DNA from: Strobilurus pachycystidiatus
Lineage: Eukaryota > Basidiomycota > Agaricomycetes > Agaricales > Physalacriaceae
Direction of reading: 5' to 3'
Assembly: GCA_019915135.1 (NCBI GenBank)
Contig: JAHLMK010000012.1
Coordinates: forward strand, 310,001-374,000
DNA: 64,000 nt
Below the pieces are notes generated by a model, which saw only the letters and a program-made list of their open reading frames with translations, was not told the DNA's origin and made no database searches. Made by a program: the position numbers and the translations under genes. Shown in pieces: positions 11,384-23,500 of this stretch; the first letter of the stretch is position 1; the number at the start of each line of letters is the position of its first letter.

Positions 11384-13261
11384 CCTGAATACGAGCAAAA
11401 GTCCCAGTATAGGCGAGGAAAGTGTCGCCTTCATGGTTCGAATACCCAGCATTGAATTACCCCCACGGACCATCACACAACTTGTATTTATCAGTTACAT
11501 CATCTCTACCCATCTATCGTCGTTTGTCTGTCATCTCTCGAGTACTTACCATCTGTCTGCACTGTTTGTTACCTACCATCTGTCTTCACTGTTTGTTACC
11601 TACCATCTGTCTTCACTGTTTGTTACTATCTGTCCTCATGCTTTGTATATACTCCCTATGTATCTAATTTATGATATTGTTAACTATTCATCATGTCGAG
11701 AGAGGGCCACCAAGAGCCTACATACACCACCAATCCAGTCTGAGCTTTTCCGGAGGTCGTGCAAGCCGAATTTCTGGATGTCCGTAGATAGATATGGCAG
11801 TGATGTGGAATTGATCTCCGTTTGACCTGCCCTAAATACGACCTTGTTTCTATCTCTTCTAATAGTAACAGCTCAGCAAGAGATCAAATGCTCTGACCTC
11901 GCATTTCCATTTTTTCCCCTGGGGAACGGGAGGAAATGGGGTGAGCACGTCAAACATGTGACGTTGGTTCGACTTAATTAAGAAATTTTTCGCCGACTCT
12001 CTTTCCCTCCTCCGTTCATCTCGCCTTTCTGCTTGCCGCTCATGAGTCCTGCATGTCCTCTCTGTGGACAACCAAATGTCCGACCAACTCTTGTCACCCG
12101 CTGAATGGACACCTCCTGCGATGACGAGGCCAAAACGACGGACGAAGCAATCACCAAGCACCGCGCACCGAAGACGATGGACGATGGACAGAGCGGCTAT
12201 GCATCCTCCGGGCGGAGGCAACCACACACGCATCTCGCCTCCTTCAAGCCAGCGTGCATATCACGGACGAGACACCCTGCGAACGAGGATGAGGCTGCAA
12301 GCCGAACACGACGAAAGCAAGAACACGAGACGACTTCAACAAGAACTAGGACGAGCCACCTACGACGGGACGAGGACCCCGAACAGCTACGACTCCAGCG
12401 AGGACGAGGACCTCCAACAACTACAACTATGACTCCGGCGAGGACGAGGCCAAAACAACCACGACTCCGACGAGGACAAGCATGAGAACGAGGACACGAG
12501 CCGAGACGACTACAGGTTTGCGACCCGAGCTTGTACGACAATGGTGATCATCAGCACCTCAAACGACGTCTGGATTAGTGTTCCGAGAACGTTGGCGAGC
12601 ATACACCAACTTGTGATGCGATGAGCAAGTAGCAGCTCTGTATTTACTAGTCATAAATTTATTGTTTTTTTGCAAATATTTCCGTTTGTGCCACCCGAAA
12701 AGCAGACAATCCAATCCTGTCAGTAACCTGTTCTGGAGGTCCAGACAAACGTGAGCTGAGAAAGATACCTGTTTTCGGAGGTCAGACGGAGGTTGCTATT
12801 TTATGACCTCAGATTGATTTGAGGGTTTGGTCTCATAACGAGGTCAGCTCTGAATTCCAGGACATCAGATCGACTCTTTTGGAACCTCCCAGACCAGACC
12901 TTAATTCAAGATCTGATTCAAACGGTGGTGTACCACACCAGACGATCTTGATGTATGATGCATTAAAGGTGACGGCAGGCACTGTATGGCCCGGGACTTG
13001 CCGCCGCACTCGACGATGGTTGCCAACTTGCATCTCTTCCACCGCCATCTCCGAGTCTCCTCGCCCTCTGCATATCTTCACCAACCTGCAATGCCCATGT
13101 CTCGCTGTACGGGGCTATCTTATGCGATTCATTTTGTGTAATCGCGCTTACATAACGCGGAGCACTTGTCCAGAACCAACGCCAAATCCAGCTTTTGCTC
13201 TCGTCTCCGCATCGGCTACTCGTCTCCCACCCCTTACACTCGTTTGACGTCGACGAAAACG
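11384..13261. other. Intergenic stretch with low-complexity sequence
   Basis: It contains the 3' flank of HMG-box gene 2 and a purine-rich GAGGACGAGG-type simple repeat around 12300-12490. That repeat opens two overlapping plus-strand frames without domains. No supported gene. The right end is the upstream region of the PX gene. Confidence 0.45.
11548..11628. repeat. 27-bp tandem repeat, three copies
   Basis: The unit ACCATCTGTCTKCACTGTTT plus GTTACCT is repeated three times in the 3' flank of HMG-box gene 2. The short sequence just upstream (TTACCCCCACGGAC) recurs in the 3' flank of HMG-box gene 3 near 25180-25210, so this flank belongs to the duplicated segment. Confidence 0.8.
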
Positions 13262-13937
13262 ATGCGCTCGTCGTATGTGGAGTCGGGCACAAGCTCGGAG
13301 CCAGTGACGCCGACGCAGTCCACGATCGAGCACCCCTTCGCAAACAGCAAGAGCCTCTTGGAGATTATTCCCAACAAAATCGACATAGAGGAAGAGGCGA
13401 GGTTGTATGACGAGCTATGCGATGTGCGTTAACTACGCCACCACTACGTGAATGCAATTGCTCAACAAAATACAGGACGATGACAGAGTACACCCCGGCC
13501 AATACACCCGCCCACGGTCACCATCGGTGTTCTCACGAGAGAGCATCGGCACGTCGATATGGCTTGCAGACAACCTTGGAGAGAGCCGAACCTTCTCTCG
13601 CGACGTCCAGATCGCCGGTTGGACCAATGTCGGAGACAAGCTCGGCGGTGGAGCTTATGTTGTGTATGACTGCGCCATCAAGACGAGGGAGGGCACCACC
13701 ATACACGTGCACAAGCGATACACGGCGTTCGAGGAGCTCGAGGCGGAGCTGAGGCGCACCTTGCCCAGGCAGCAACGGAGGTTCATACCTGCTCTGCCGC
13801 CGAAAGCTCCGCTGGCGAGGTACCGCCCTGCGTTCCTGGACCGACGCAGGGTTCTGCTTCAGCATTGGCTCTCTTCGGTCCTCCTGCATCCAGAACTCGG
13901 AGGTTGCAAGGCGGTCCGGGTTTGGGTGATGAATTAA
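13262..13937 (+). CDS. YPT35: PX domain protein, Ypt35-like
   Basis: This is a small phosphoinositide-binding protein. In yeast, Ypt35 is an endosome/vacuole-associated adaptor that recruits a Vps13 lipid-transfer protein. The exons are 13262-13423 and 13476-13937, giving 207 residues, close to the yeast length. The N-terminal 80 residues look disordered and Ser-rich. The PX domain spans about residues 90-205: DVQIAGWTNVGD opens the first strand, HKRYTAFEELEAELRR carries the conserved R-Y-(T/S)-x-F motif for PI3P, IPALPPKAP is the PX proline loop, and RRRVLLQHWLSSVLLHPEL is the last helices. A longer frame upstream lacks an ATG. The family assignment rests on domain layout and size; another single-PX protein is possible. 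Confidence 0.75.
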
Positions 13938-14157
13938 TACTAGGGAGCCATAAACGACGATGCATCATCTTTCCACATCAACGCTCTTGCTTTCCTCTCG
14001 CTATCGGAAGTCTTCCCCGAATCTTGCAAGCAAGCGATAGGATATCACCCTCCCCCTCGCCGTCTAAGGGCTCGCCCTGCTCCGAATCGGAACAATTCGC
14101 TTATCACGAATGTTCGCCTGCACCTGGGTTTCGCTCGCTTGCACATCAGCTTCGCCC
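13938..14157. other. Spacer downstream of the PX gene
   Basis: Short frames only and nothing recognised. It leads into the 286-bp tandem repeat. Confidence 0.35.
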
Positions 14158-14725
14158 GCCCTACAATACGTTACGTTTTGCCCTTCTTCCATTCCCTATT
14201 ACTCGTTATCATCATCTTGGTCGCTCGCTTTGTTAGGACATGCTGGACCATATTTCACACCATCTATCCCACCTGTCATAGCACATCGCTTTGAGGATAC
14301 AGTCCTACGTTCCCAGCATCGTGGAAACCATTCAGCCGATACTTACGAACGCGGATTGGTCGCAGGTCCCAACAGCGAACTCTCCGTACGCGAGCTTGTC
14401 CTCATGCTTTCTTGCGGATGATCGGCCGCCTTCCAGTACATTACGCTTTGCCCTTCTTCTATTTACTGTTACTCCTTATCATTCTCCTGGTCGCTCGCTC
14501 TAGAGTATTAGGACATGCAGGACTGCCTTTGTACCATATTCCACACCATCTATTGCACTTGTTATATCACATCGATATGAGGATACAGTCCTCCGTTCCC
14601 AGCATCGTGTAAACTATTCAGCCGATATTTACGATGCTCAGGCTTCTGTAAGACGCGGATTGGCCGTAGGTCACAACAACGAATGCCGCCGCCCCATACG
14701 CAGGTTCCACCGTTCCAGTGCTTTC
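14158..14725. repeat. Imperfect tandem repeat, two units of about 286 bp
   Basis: Blocks recur in the same order about 286 bp apart. AATACGTTACGTTTTGCCCT near 14163 matches TACATTACGCTTTGCCCT near 14438. AGGATACAGTCCTACGTTCC near 14294 matches AGGATACAGTCCTCCGTTCC near 14580. ACGCGGATTGGTCGCAGGTC near 14350 matches ACGCGGATTGGCCGTAGGTC near 14655. Open frames across it are broken and differ between units, so it appears non-coding. Confidence 0.7.
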
Positions 14726-15019
14726 TTTCGGATGAGGCGTCGAGTTGTTCGAATTCATAAGGTCGGATAGCTGTGAAACATCTCTCTTATCCACTTAGAA
14801 GCGCTGATGCGCGAGCTCGACAAATCTTCTTTCAATGTTCTACTCATTGGAACCCTGGACAGGACTTGGGCTCTTTTGCGCTCACGTGCTCGCTGCCTTT
14901 CTGTCTCGAGCCACCACCAAACAACAACAACAACAACAACCCGCCACAACATACTAACAAGACGACCTGAAAGTGAGTCGAAATGAACATCGACTACCAG
15001 GAACTCATGTTATAGATAG

Positions 15020-16606
15020 ATGGCTCAATCTGGCGCGTCCCAACCACTCCGCACACCGCGATTCAAAAGTCTAATCGCCACGAATGACGCTCCACTTGAT
15101 ATAGAGACAGCTGCACTTACGGAGGAGATGCGCCTGGCGCAGGATGACATCTTGGGACTGGATAAGCAGATCACCGACACGCGCACAAAGCTAGATTCTT
15201 TGCTGGAGCAGAGGGCAGACTTGGAGAAGTATGTGCAAGAATCAAAGGTCATCATGCATCCCGCCCGCCGTCTGCCCTCCGAAGTCCTGGCGGAGATTTT
15301 CGGCTTCTTCGTTGCAGATAACATGGCAGTGACATTCCCTCAGCTACGAGACGCTCAATTCGTGGACAGCCTCGACACGAAAAACGGCCCATGGGTGCTC
15401 TCTCACGTGTCCTTGCGTTGGCGCCAAACAGCGCTCGCCTCCCCTCGTCTGTGGTCATACGTGAACCTACCGATTGACGGCTACAGCACGACATCGTTCT
15501 GTGGCACCTTCCTTCTCAACTTGCTCCTTTCCCGATCCTCCACCAAACCTCTCCATGTTAACATCCACGCCGATTCCGATATATCCACACACTACGCACT
15601 TCCAACCATACTGGCCACTTCCTCTCGCTGGGAGGCTGCCGGTCTCTCCCTTCCCATGGCGTCCTTCTCGAGATGGAACTCCCGCATCAAATTCGACGCT
15701 TTGCTCCGCCTACGCATTCGCGTCGTGCTGTCTTACCCATTTGATGAATTAAGCACTGGGGGCCCTCGCTGCGATGTGTTCAACAATGCACCGTGTTTAC
15801 GCTCCATCAGCGCCCAGAACCTCCCGGTCTTCCTGCGTCTGTTTCCGCTCCAGTGGGGCAATATTCAGTGTGTTGAGCAGGTCGCTCCTCTGGGTCTCAA
15901 TCTTCTCGAGACACATTCGGGGTTGGGGGTGGTCGTGCCATGGTATCTCTTGGCCATCTCGGCCAAGAATCTGATCCATGCACGATTGGACCCGCGGGTA
16001 TTGCCTCATACACTACTTACTGCCAACTTTGCAGTTTTTCAAAGTCCTGGTCCTTCGGAGCACACTCGGCTGCGCTCTCTCGTTCTCGGTGGAGACGCTG
16101 AGGGACAAGAGAAGGTGCTTTCAGTTGGACTACCGAACCTTCGCACTCTCCGCTTCGAGGATACTCTCGAGACTCCACAGCCATTCCCGCGTCCGCTCAT
16201 CCCTTCTGCTGGTAATTCCCTAAAAATTCTATCAGTCATCGTAAAAGAAGACACAGCCAACGGACCTATCACCGATCTCCTCAGGTCAACCCCAAACCTA
16301 ACGTCCTTGGAAGTCCGTCTTAAGACATGCTTTGAGGTTGGCGGTAGGCTCGCCGCCATCCAGCATGAGGAGCCACACCTGGTACCCCAGCTCGACACGC
16401 TTGTTGTCAGAGGCGAGGAAGGAGTCATGATGACCAAACCGCTGATGGACTTCCTCCAAGCGCGACGCGTCGTCAAGGAGGGCGCAGTGGTGCTAGGATC
16501 AGCCGTGATTGACTATGTGGCATCGAAGTGGTACAGACGGGACGTGCACGATATTTTTGAGAGGCTGATCTCGGAGGGATTGATAGGGGTGTTGAAAGTC
16601 AAGTAG
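15020..16606 (+). CDS. F-box domain protein
   Basis: This is a single-exon protein of 528 residues, of the large Agaricomycete F-box group expected to act as substrate receptors of SCF ubiquitin ligases. An N-terminal coiled coil (ALTEEMRLAQDDILGLDKQI, about residues 30-75) precedes the F-box HPARRLPSEVLAEIFGFFV (about 76-96). The typical PWVLSHVSLRWRQTALASPR.LW block follows. The rest consists of irregular leucine-rich repeats. A splice-like junction (donor GTGAGT near 14971, acceptor TATAG at 15015) just before the ATG suggests a 5'UTR intron. CACGTG lies about 135 nt upstream. Confidence 0.85.
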   Translation: MAQSGASQPLRTPRFKSLIATNDAPLDIETAALTEEMRLAQDDILGLDKQITDTRTKLDSLLEQRADLEKYVQESKVIMHPARRLPSEVLAEIFGFFVADNMAVTFPQLRDAQFVDSLDTKNGPWVLSHVSLRWRQTALASPRLWSYVNLPIDGYSTTSFCGTFLLNLLLSRSSTKPLHVNIHADSDISTHYALPTILATSSRWEAAGLSLPMASFSRWNSRIKFDALLRLRIRVVLSYPFDELSTGGPRCDVFNNAPCLRSISAQNLPVFLRLFPLQWGNIQCVEQVAPLGLNLLETHSGLGVVVPWYLLAISAKNLIHARLDPRVLPHTLLTANFAVFQSPGPSEHTRLRSLVLGGDAEGQEKVLSVGLPNLRTLRFEDTLETPQPFPRPLIPSAGNSLKILSVIVKEDTANGPITDLLRSTPNLTSLEVRLKTCFEVGGRLAAIQHEEPHLVPQLDTLVVRGEEGVMMTKPLMDFLQARRVVKEGAVVLGSAVIDYVASKWYRRDVHDIFERLISEGLIGVLKVK

Positions 16607-17457
16607 TGATCCATGATTGTATTTGCTCGTTGAAGACGACGAGTAAACTTGCTTGATGCTACTTATATAGTACCCCAAGGAGCAACGGAGTGTCTGCTCC
16701 GTCAATAACCGGTGCTTATACATTCCGACACGGATCTACGCCATTTACCACCATCAGCACTACCCTGCCCATTGACTTTGCTCGACAACATCTTTGAGAC
16801 ACTTGTGGGCGCGACACAGTTCAACGATGATTCGATATGTCAACACACTCCCCGGATCTTCCCTTCTAGCCTAGGCTCTTGTCGTATCAGTATGTGCCGA
16901 TATTTTTTCATCACTCTTTCTGACGGTGGCATCACTAGCGGTTACCTTGACACACGTTTAATTGATGCTAGCTGCGACGAGTTGGGATCATTATTCACGA
17001 TTTCCTCCGGCGGTGGTGCCGCCATACATACATAGTGATCGCCTAGTGCCTTGCCCTCTGATACGAAGATCAGGCTCACCGTTCCAGTCCTAGGCTCGTC
17101 GCAACGACACGGCGTCTGTGGGTCAGCGAGAAGAAGGTCAGCTGTACTGGGACTCATACCCACGTGGGCAAACTTTGCCCGAGCGTAGCAACTACTTACA
17201 TAGTTGGAGATTTGATACTATGCGGAGTAAGCATCACGAAGGGCATCATAACGCACAGGCGTGAGCGCTTGATTTTCTCGCGGCTGGCTTGCTCTCTCCC
17301 CACGTTCACGCTCCTTACATTCCTTTCGTCTTCCAAGCTTGAAAGGCTGGTCCTTTTGGTGTGATGTCTTCTCCTGGTGCGAGAATCAACACCTGTACTG
17401 GTACGACGATAGACTCAGATTCAACACCGTACAGACACGACAGCAGCCCCGGGATCC
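16607..17457. other. Spacer between F-box and membrane-protein genes
   Basis: Frames on both strands are short and lack domains. A minus-strand frame at 16942-17163 has an ATG but no recognisable partner exon. No supported gene. Confidence 0.35.
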
Positions 17458-18965
17458 ATGAATATCGTCCACGGTACCCACTCACAACTCATCGCATTCT
17501 TGTTCTTGAATATGTGGCCCTCGCATTTCGGTCTTCCTATTCTTGTTGCTGTCATATTTCTGTCAAAAAGCGTTCAGCGCCATCCCACGTTTGTCAATCT
17601 TTGTTTCGCGTTCATCATTGTCGGATTGTGGGTCGCCTTTCCATCGAGAATGATCTATCGACTGACGGGTATAATCAGTTCGTCGAGTATTTTGTAAGGA
17701 TACTCTCCCAACAAGACTTCTCACTCGGTATCAATCAAGATCATCTGTAGGGTCTACGCTGGAAAGACGGAAGGACCGGAACCGTCCAAGACACTATGTC
17801 TGTTGCAAGCGTCGCTGCTCTACGGATATCCAGCAATGTGAGTTGATACTTTTTACGACACGTCCGAGTTGCCCGACTCACCGTAACTCCCAGGGCATCA
17901 CTTTCCGCCTTCGCCCTTGTATTCCAGGTACTATCTGACTCGTCACTGTTCAGCTCCCAGACCGACCTTCTCCTCGAAAGATGTTCATGGTCATTCGAAG
18001 TACATACTACGGCCGACCGGACTCGCCCAGCTTCGCACGCAAGTGGAGTGTGAGTGGCTTTTTCTCTACAATGGCTGCTACTATCGGACTGAGCGACTTA
18101 TGTGCAGATCCTCATCGTCCCCTATGTTGCCTGGTTCATCAGCATTATTGCTACTGCTTGCGTATAGACCGACACCTCATACGTTTCAAGTCTGAACTTA
18201 CATCTCTTCCAGATTGGAGCTGCTAACCCGCAGAATATCTCCAGAAACCGCCGGTTCTTCTACTGCTCCGTGAAATCTAACCTACTGTGCGTGCTTAGAC
18301 GGCTTGTATAGTACGCAAAAGTACTCAACAGTAACAGGACCAGCACCATTACCCTTTTTGCGGCAGTGGTTCTGTTTGTTACCTTTATCTTGGAAGGTGA
18401 GTTGAAACCGTTCGCGTTAACTGGCTGCTGACATCTCTCCTAGTTTGGACCGCATACTTCTTCTACAAACGCTGGTCTGGGCTGCGGGGCGATGGAAAAG
18501 GATCCGCCTCCACAGAAATCAACTTCTCGATTCGAATCCTGGCATTTGCTGTCTATCTGATCATTGCCATGAGGCAAGTGACCGCGTTTCACAAAACATC
18601 GAGTGCTCTTCCGAGCTGACACCGACACCACAGTCTTAGCCTTCTGTCTATCACTTCGCCCGCATCACCTGTTCCTGACCTCGCAATTGCTTCAGGTCAG
18701 TATCTTCCTCGTGCCTTCCACATGAATTTGGTCTGACACCTTTTCAGCTGCGACGGTCATCATTCTCATCTTCGGAACACAACCAGATATCATCAACGCT
18801 CTGTGCTTTTGGAGACAATTCAATCAAGTCCCTCAGGCCAACGCACAACCTGCCGATTCTGCGATTGACCTGTCCACAACGCGCTGGGACAGCGAAGTGG
18901 GACACAAGCCTGTGTGGCGTTCTTCGTTAAACTTTGCCTCGAAGGCAAAGCCTGGCTATATGTAG
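17458..18965 (+). CDS. Seven-helix orphan membrane protein (fungal GPCR-like)
   Basis: This is a multi-pass membrane protein of an Agaricomycete family that looks receptor-like; its ligand and function are unknown. The exons are 17458-17627, 17679-17693, 17751-17837, 17894-17927, 17954-18049, 18108-18161, 18213-18286, 18332-18396, 18444-18573, 18634-18695 and 18748-18965, giving 334 residues. Family marks are HFGLPILVAVIFL (helix 1), VYAGKTEGPEPSKTLCLLQA before helix 3, ILIVPYVAWFISIIATAC, and an FGTQPDIINALCFW motif after the last helix. Intron 17628-17678 is in frame. Intron 18574-18633 has a GC donor (AG|GCAAGTG). The junction 17928-17953 would be a 26-nt intron, below usual limits, so a 35-nt alternative or a sequence error is possible. 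It is not a STE3-type pheromone receptor by these motifs. Confidence 0.8.
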
Positions 18966-19244
18966 TCTTCTTCGTTCAAAACACCCCGCTCCTATTTATG
19001 TGTGTCTGCCTTAATTGTTGTCGTTGTACAACAAGCTTGTAGCGTGTAGCCTCATTGTAAAGTATCATTTCGTGTTCCCTTTCGCAGATTATGAAGGCCA
19101 TCAAAAAAAGTTTTACCGTACGAATGACCGGTCATCGCGGTACGTATACAGTATAAATACTGTATGTAACTTAATTGTAAGAGTCCGTCTGCGTCCGTGC
19201 TAGTAATTGGAATGTAGGACAATCCATCATAATCATAATGTAAC

Positions 19245-19790
19245 TCATCGCTGATCATAATCTGCCTGGTAATGTACGTACGCGTTCATCATGAGCCTCA
19301 AAGACATCCTCGCACTCTTATCCTCCAAGAAATCCGTCGGAACATCCACATATGGCGCAGGCTCCGTCCATCCACTGGCACTCCCGACCTTGACCAGGAA
19401 AACATCCCCCTTAACCCCAGACGCCTTCGGGAAATATGGATTCCTCGGAAGGTGTTCATGACAGCAGCGAAAGAAATAATAGTATCCGTTCACGTTCCCG
19501 TTCGGCTGCTCGGAGACGTCGACGCGCCGGAGCGTGCGCGCGCCCCATATGCTCTTCCCGGGCTCCGGCGCGGTCCAGAAGACGCGCACGTCGGGGATGT
19601 GGTAGAGGAAGCAGTCGGGGAGCTTGTCGCTGTTGATGTAGATGGTCTCGCGCTGGATGAAGTGCGGCTGGGAGCCGTCCGCGGGGATGCGGAGGCAGCG
19701 GATGGTGGTGGGGGTGAATATGGGACCGGGACGAGAGCTCGAGAGCGACGAGGGCGACTTGGACATGGGTTTCGTCATCCAAGCGAACAT
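19245..19790 (-). CDS. Conserved-looking hypothetical protein
   Basis: Single exon, 181 residues, ATG at 19790 (MFAWMTKPMSK). I do not recognise a named domain. It contains a compact, globular-looking core: RCLRIPADGSQPHFIQRETI, then IPDVRVFWTAPEPGKSIWGA, RRVDVSEQPNGNVNGYYYFF and GVKGDVFLVKVG. The central part is much richer in GC than the flanks, consistent with real coding sequence on this strand. The overlapping plus-strand frame is an Arg/Ala/Gly-rich shadow. There is no signal peptide or membrane helix. It is convergent with the seven-helix gene. Confidence 0.6.
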   Translation of the reverse strand: MFAWMTKPMSKSPSSLSSSRPGPIFTPTTIRCLRIPADGSQPHFIQRETIYINSDKLPDCFLYHIPDVRVFWTAPEPGKSIWGARTLRRVDVSEQPNGNVNGYYYFFRCCHEHLPRNPYFPKASGVKGDVFLVKVGSASGWTEPAPYVDVPTDFLEDKSARMSLRLMMNAYVHYQADYDQR

Positions 19791-20504
19791 CTCGGAAGCT
19801 CGGTGGCGTCAAGACCAGTGGGCAGAAATATATAAAGAGGCCATGGCTCCCGGATGGGTAGCAGGAAGGCCGTCTGGGCGCATTTATACCGCGGATGCGA
19901 TTCTTTGCCGTTTAGTCCCCAAGATGACCAAGAAAGAGAAGAGTGGATGCGTCGGATCCTATGAGAGAGCTCGAAAGGTTAGAAGGCAACGAGATACATT
20001 CCTGTCAGCACACGTTATTGGCAGAGCAACCGGGGCCGGTATGGGCGGTAACCTAGATGAAAGCGGTCGAACCCAGTGTAAGAGCCCGCAATCTCTGTAG
20101 TTTCAATTAGAATCCGGAGAAAGAGGAGATCAAGAAGCTGCACCCAGACAGACCGAGAACGACATTTAAGGTGCTCTATAGGATTTTGACCGTCAGCCAT
20201 TGCGGAAGCAATGTCAGCTCTGAGCTAGAAGTGATCCAGTGGTGCGGATGATTGGAAATATGCAGAGATTCGCAACGTGAATCCACGTCATTTGGCTCTC
20301 CATGAAAGTGAAAGTGGAAGTCAAAGAGAGGAAAATCGCTCCGGCCCGAAAGAGCCAGCCAAGAAAGGTAAGACTCAATCACGTGGCTGTTCACAGGTTG
20401 TCTGCGACCACATCGACGCATTTGCTGGCAGCAATCTGTTTGTTTGCAATTTGAAAGACGACTGCGTCGGTCCGAACTTCACAAAAAATAGGAAATAATC
20501 CATT
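19791..20504. other. Divergent spacer upstream of the cap-binding gene
   Basis: Promoter region for both the hypothetical gene (-) and the cap-binding gene (+). A TATATAAA string lies near 19829. No supported gene. Confidence 0.4.
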
Positions 20505-23500
20505 ATGAGCTGGCACAACCGAGGAGGGGGCAACCGCCGTCGTTACCGAGGTGAGAACATTCGTCGCAAAATTCACTTCGAGTCCGAATCCCTGTTCTAG
20601 ACGACCATGAGCGCCGCGAGTTCCCGGAATCACCGCAGGAAAAGCTGCGTTCGGCAATCTTCCGCCTGGGCGAAGTGGTGAGTGCTATAGCAAATGCAAG
20701 AGGCATAACTAAACGTTTTGCGTAGGATCCAGTCGAAGAACTGCCGCGGCTGCAGCAGCAAATTCGAGATGTTGAACCCGTTAACGTTCAAAATATTGCA
20801 GAGGCAATTCGAATAGGGTGCGTCTGACGCGTCTTCGTACTTTTCTCTGGTCTGATAACTCGTTCTAGTGTGACTGAGCAGCCCTACAAAATACCGCACT
20901 ACGCCGCCCTTCTCCGTCTACTACACGACCCACCGACGGATGGAGTCCCCCTCGGACGCCAGGTCTTGGAGGAAATATGGAAAGGCTTCCAGACCTACGT
21001 CGATCAACTATCGTGGCGCGAGACGCGGTTCTGCGTGCGTGCTTCATGCAACTGTCTGCGAGACGACTACCTAACATATCCACAGATACACTTCTTTGCC
21101 CATCTGGCGCTCTCCTCCATCATATCCGTCGACTCCCTCGTCACCCTTCTCCAATCATTCACTGCCGTCCTTGACGAATTCGGTGTTTCCCATGGCCGTG
21201 CTAAACGCGCCGCTCTATGTGCCGGAGAGGGCGTAATGATAGTGTGTTCCCATTCTGGCGAACATCATGCGGTATGCTAATTGATACCAGGCAGGCTCCG
21301 TTCTACCGCCGTCCAGTTCCGCGGCTATCATTGCAGCTATCGAAGCATTCAACGAGACCACCGTCTCCGCCAAATCCCTCGTCCACACAATGGCATCCCT
21401 TGCCGAACCATCGTCCACCGAAAACGCAACCGAGCTTCTTGATGCTCTGTTATCATCCTGCAAGGCCCTCCTGGCCGCCGAATTCTCCGAGCTGACTGGC
21501 CCCTTCCCTCGCCCATATTCCACCTACACACCCTTAGTTATCGAAGCTTTCGTCCTGCCGACAGTCTTGGTGCCTCCAGAAGCAATCGAACTCGAAGGAT
21601 TATCAAACGAGCTCGAGGACAACGCGCCTATCAAAAAAGAAGAGTGGCCGGAGTACTTTGTTGAGCTGTTCGATAATGATGTTACCCCCGACTTCAACAC
21701 CCCCGAAGGCTATGTCATCCGAACGGATCTTTTGGCTATCGTTGATATATTCGAGGTCAACCGCAAGGAGTGCGCGAGATTGCTACTTGAGTATCCAAAG
21801 TGGACGTTACCCGGCACGTTCAAGCCAAAACCTGGTGCACCGGTGGAAAGCGATCCTGTACCAGGCAAGGACTGGCAGTTGGAAAGCACCGTAATCGAGG
21901 TTCGTTATATTCTTCCGAACGTCGGCGTGATTAACTCTCGTATACAGACTATCCTTGGCGCGTTCTTCCTCTTGCCGGAATCGTCACAAAAGTCCATTTA
22001 CTACATGGGCGCCATCACGGAGCTGTGCAAGTTGTCGCCGTCGACAGTGGGGCCCGCTGTGGGCAAGTCGATCCGCAAGCTGTACGGTTACCTTTCGGAT
22101 GGCTTGGACATTGACGTTACGCGCCGCTTCGCGGAATGGTTCGCTATCCACATGAGCAATTTTGGCTTCCAGTGGGTTTGGAAGGAGTGGTAAGTTTCAT
22201 GACTGCATACGACGATGTCGATTGACTCGATATATAGGATACCCGATCTCACTCTCGTCGCTCAGCATCCGCGTCGGTCGTTTATGAGGCGGGCGCTGGA
22301 GTATGAGATCCGCCTGGCGTATTACGAACGTATTGCCAAAGGCTTACCGGAGGAGATGCAGGCTCCAGAGGCCTTTACCCTGCCTAAAGTAGCACCAGGC
22401 CCCAACTTTGCTTACGAGGATCCCAGTAAGTTGACCAGACCATCTGTCAAGCTGCCACTGACGCGCGTAGGCAACCCCAATCACGACAGTGCCCAAGCCA
22501 TCCTGAACCTCTTCCGCGGCCGCGCCAAAGCTGAAGAGGTCATCAGCCACCTCGACACCCTCAAAACCACCGTCGAAGCCTCCGACGCGGAGTCCCTTGT
22601 TGTCTCCATCGCCATCCAGTCCCTCCTGCACATCGGCTCGCGCTCCTTCTCCCACCTCCTCAACGCCATCGAGCGCTATCTCCCCCTCCTGCGCCACCTC
22701 AGCGGCGCCAAATCCGAGATCCTCACCTCCGTGACGTCGTTCTGGAAGGAGAACGCGCAGATGGTGGTGATCGTGTTCGACAAGCTCATGCAGTACCAGA
22801 TCGTGGACCCGACGGATGTGGTGTCGTGGACGTTTGAGCGCGGGACGGAGAGTCATGACGAGCTGAGCTCGGCGTGGTGCATTGGGGGCTTGCAGTGGGA
22901 TTTGCTGAAGGGCGCGCTGGATAAGGCGAATGGGCGCGTTAATATCGCGAGGAAGAAGGTGGTCGCGCTGAGGAAGGAGGACGATGATACGAGGGCACAG
23001 GCTATTGCCAAGGAGGGCACGGCGATGGAGGTTGATGGGACTGATAACCCAGGTATGCTGCTATCTTTCCTGTCCGAGCATGGTGTACTCACCTCAATAC
23101 CAGATGTCATTCCCGAGAATCCGGCGCTCACCACGGCGCTCAAGGCGTTCTCCAGCCTGATTGGCGAACAAAGAGCCGGTCTCTCTCGTGCCCTCGAAGG
23201 CTTCGTTTCGTGTCTTGCACCCCCGGAGACCAGCGCCCACCCGAAACCTGAGTCGCGCACTGTTATCACGCAAGCTGCTTGGGAGGACCGTTTGAATTGG
23301 GGCAAGGAGGAGTGGAACGTCTGGGAAACTTGGTGCTGGTATAGACACTTCTGCCGCTTGGTACGTTCATCTTCCTGTTGGTGTAGGTCGGGTGCTGATG
23401 CTAGGTACATTCTAGTACGCGCCGTACTTGCGAACATATTCGACTACGCTGTCTACAATTTCTTTTGCTCGGTTCGAGGGGTCGAGTGATACTGCCGGTG

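Noticed and set aside
10391..11628. Tandem repeats as CRISPR-like arrays
   Set aside because: There are no unique spacers; one set is in-frame coding repeat and the other a short 27-bp tandem, in a eukaryotic genome.
12064..12485. Two overlapping plus-strand frames of about 120 codons
   Set aside because: They read through a purine-rich simple repeat, give Arg/Glu/Asp/Thr-biased products in both frames and show no domain.
22344..23437. Long minus-strand frames across the cap-binding gene
   Set aside because: They are shadows of a GC-biased third codon position in a clearly coding plus strand.
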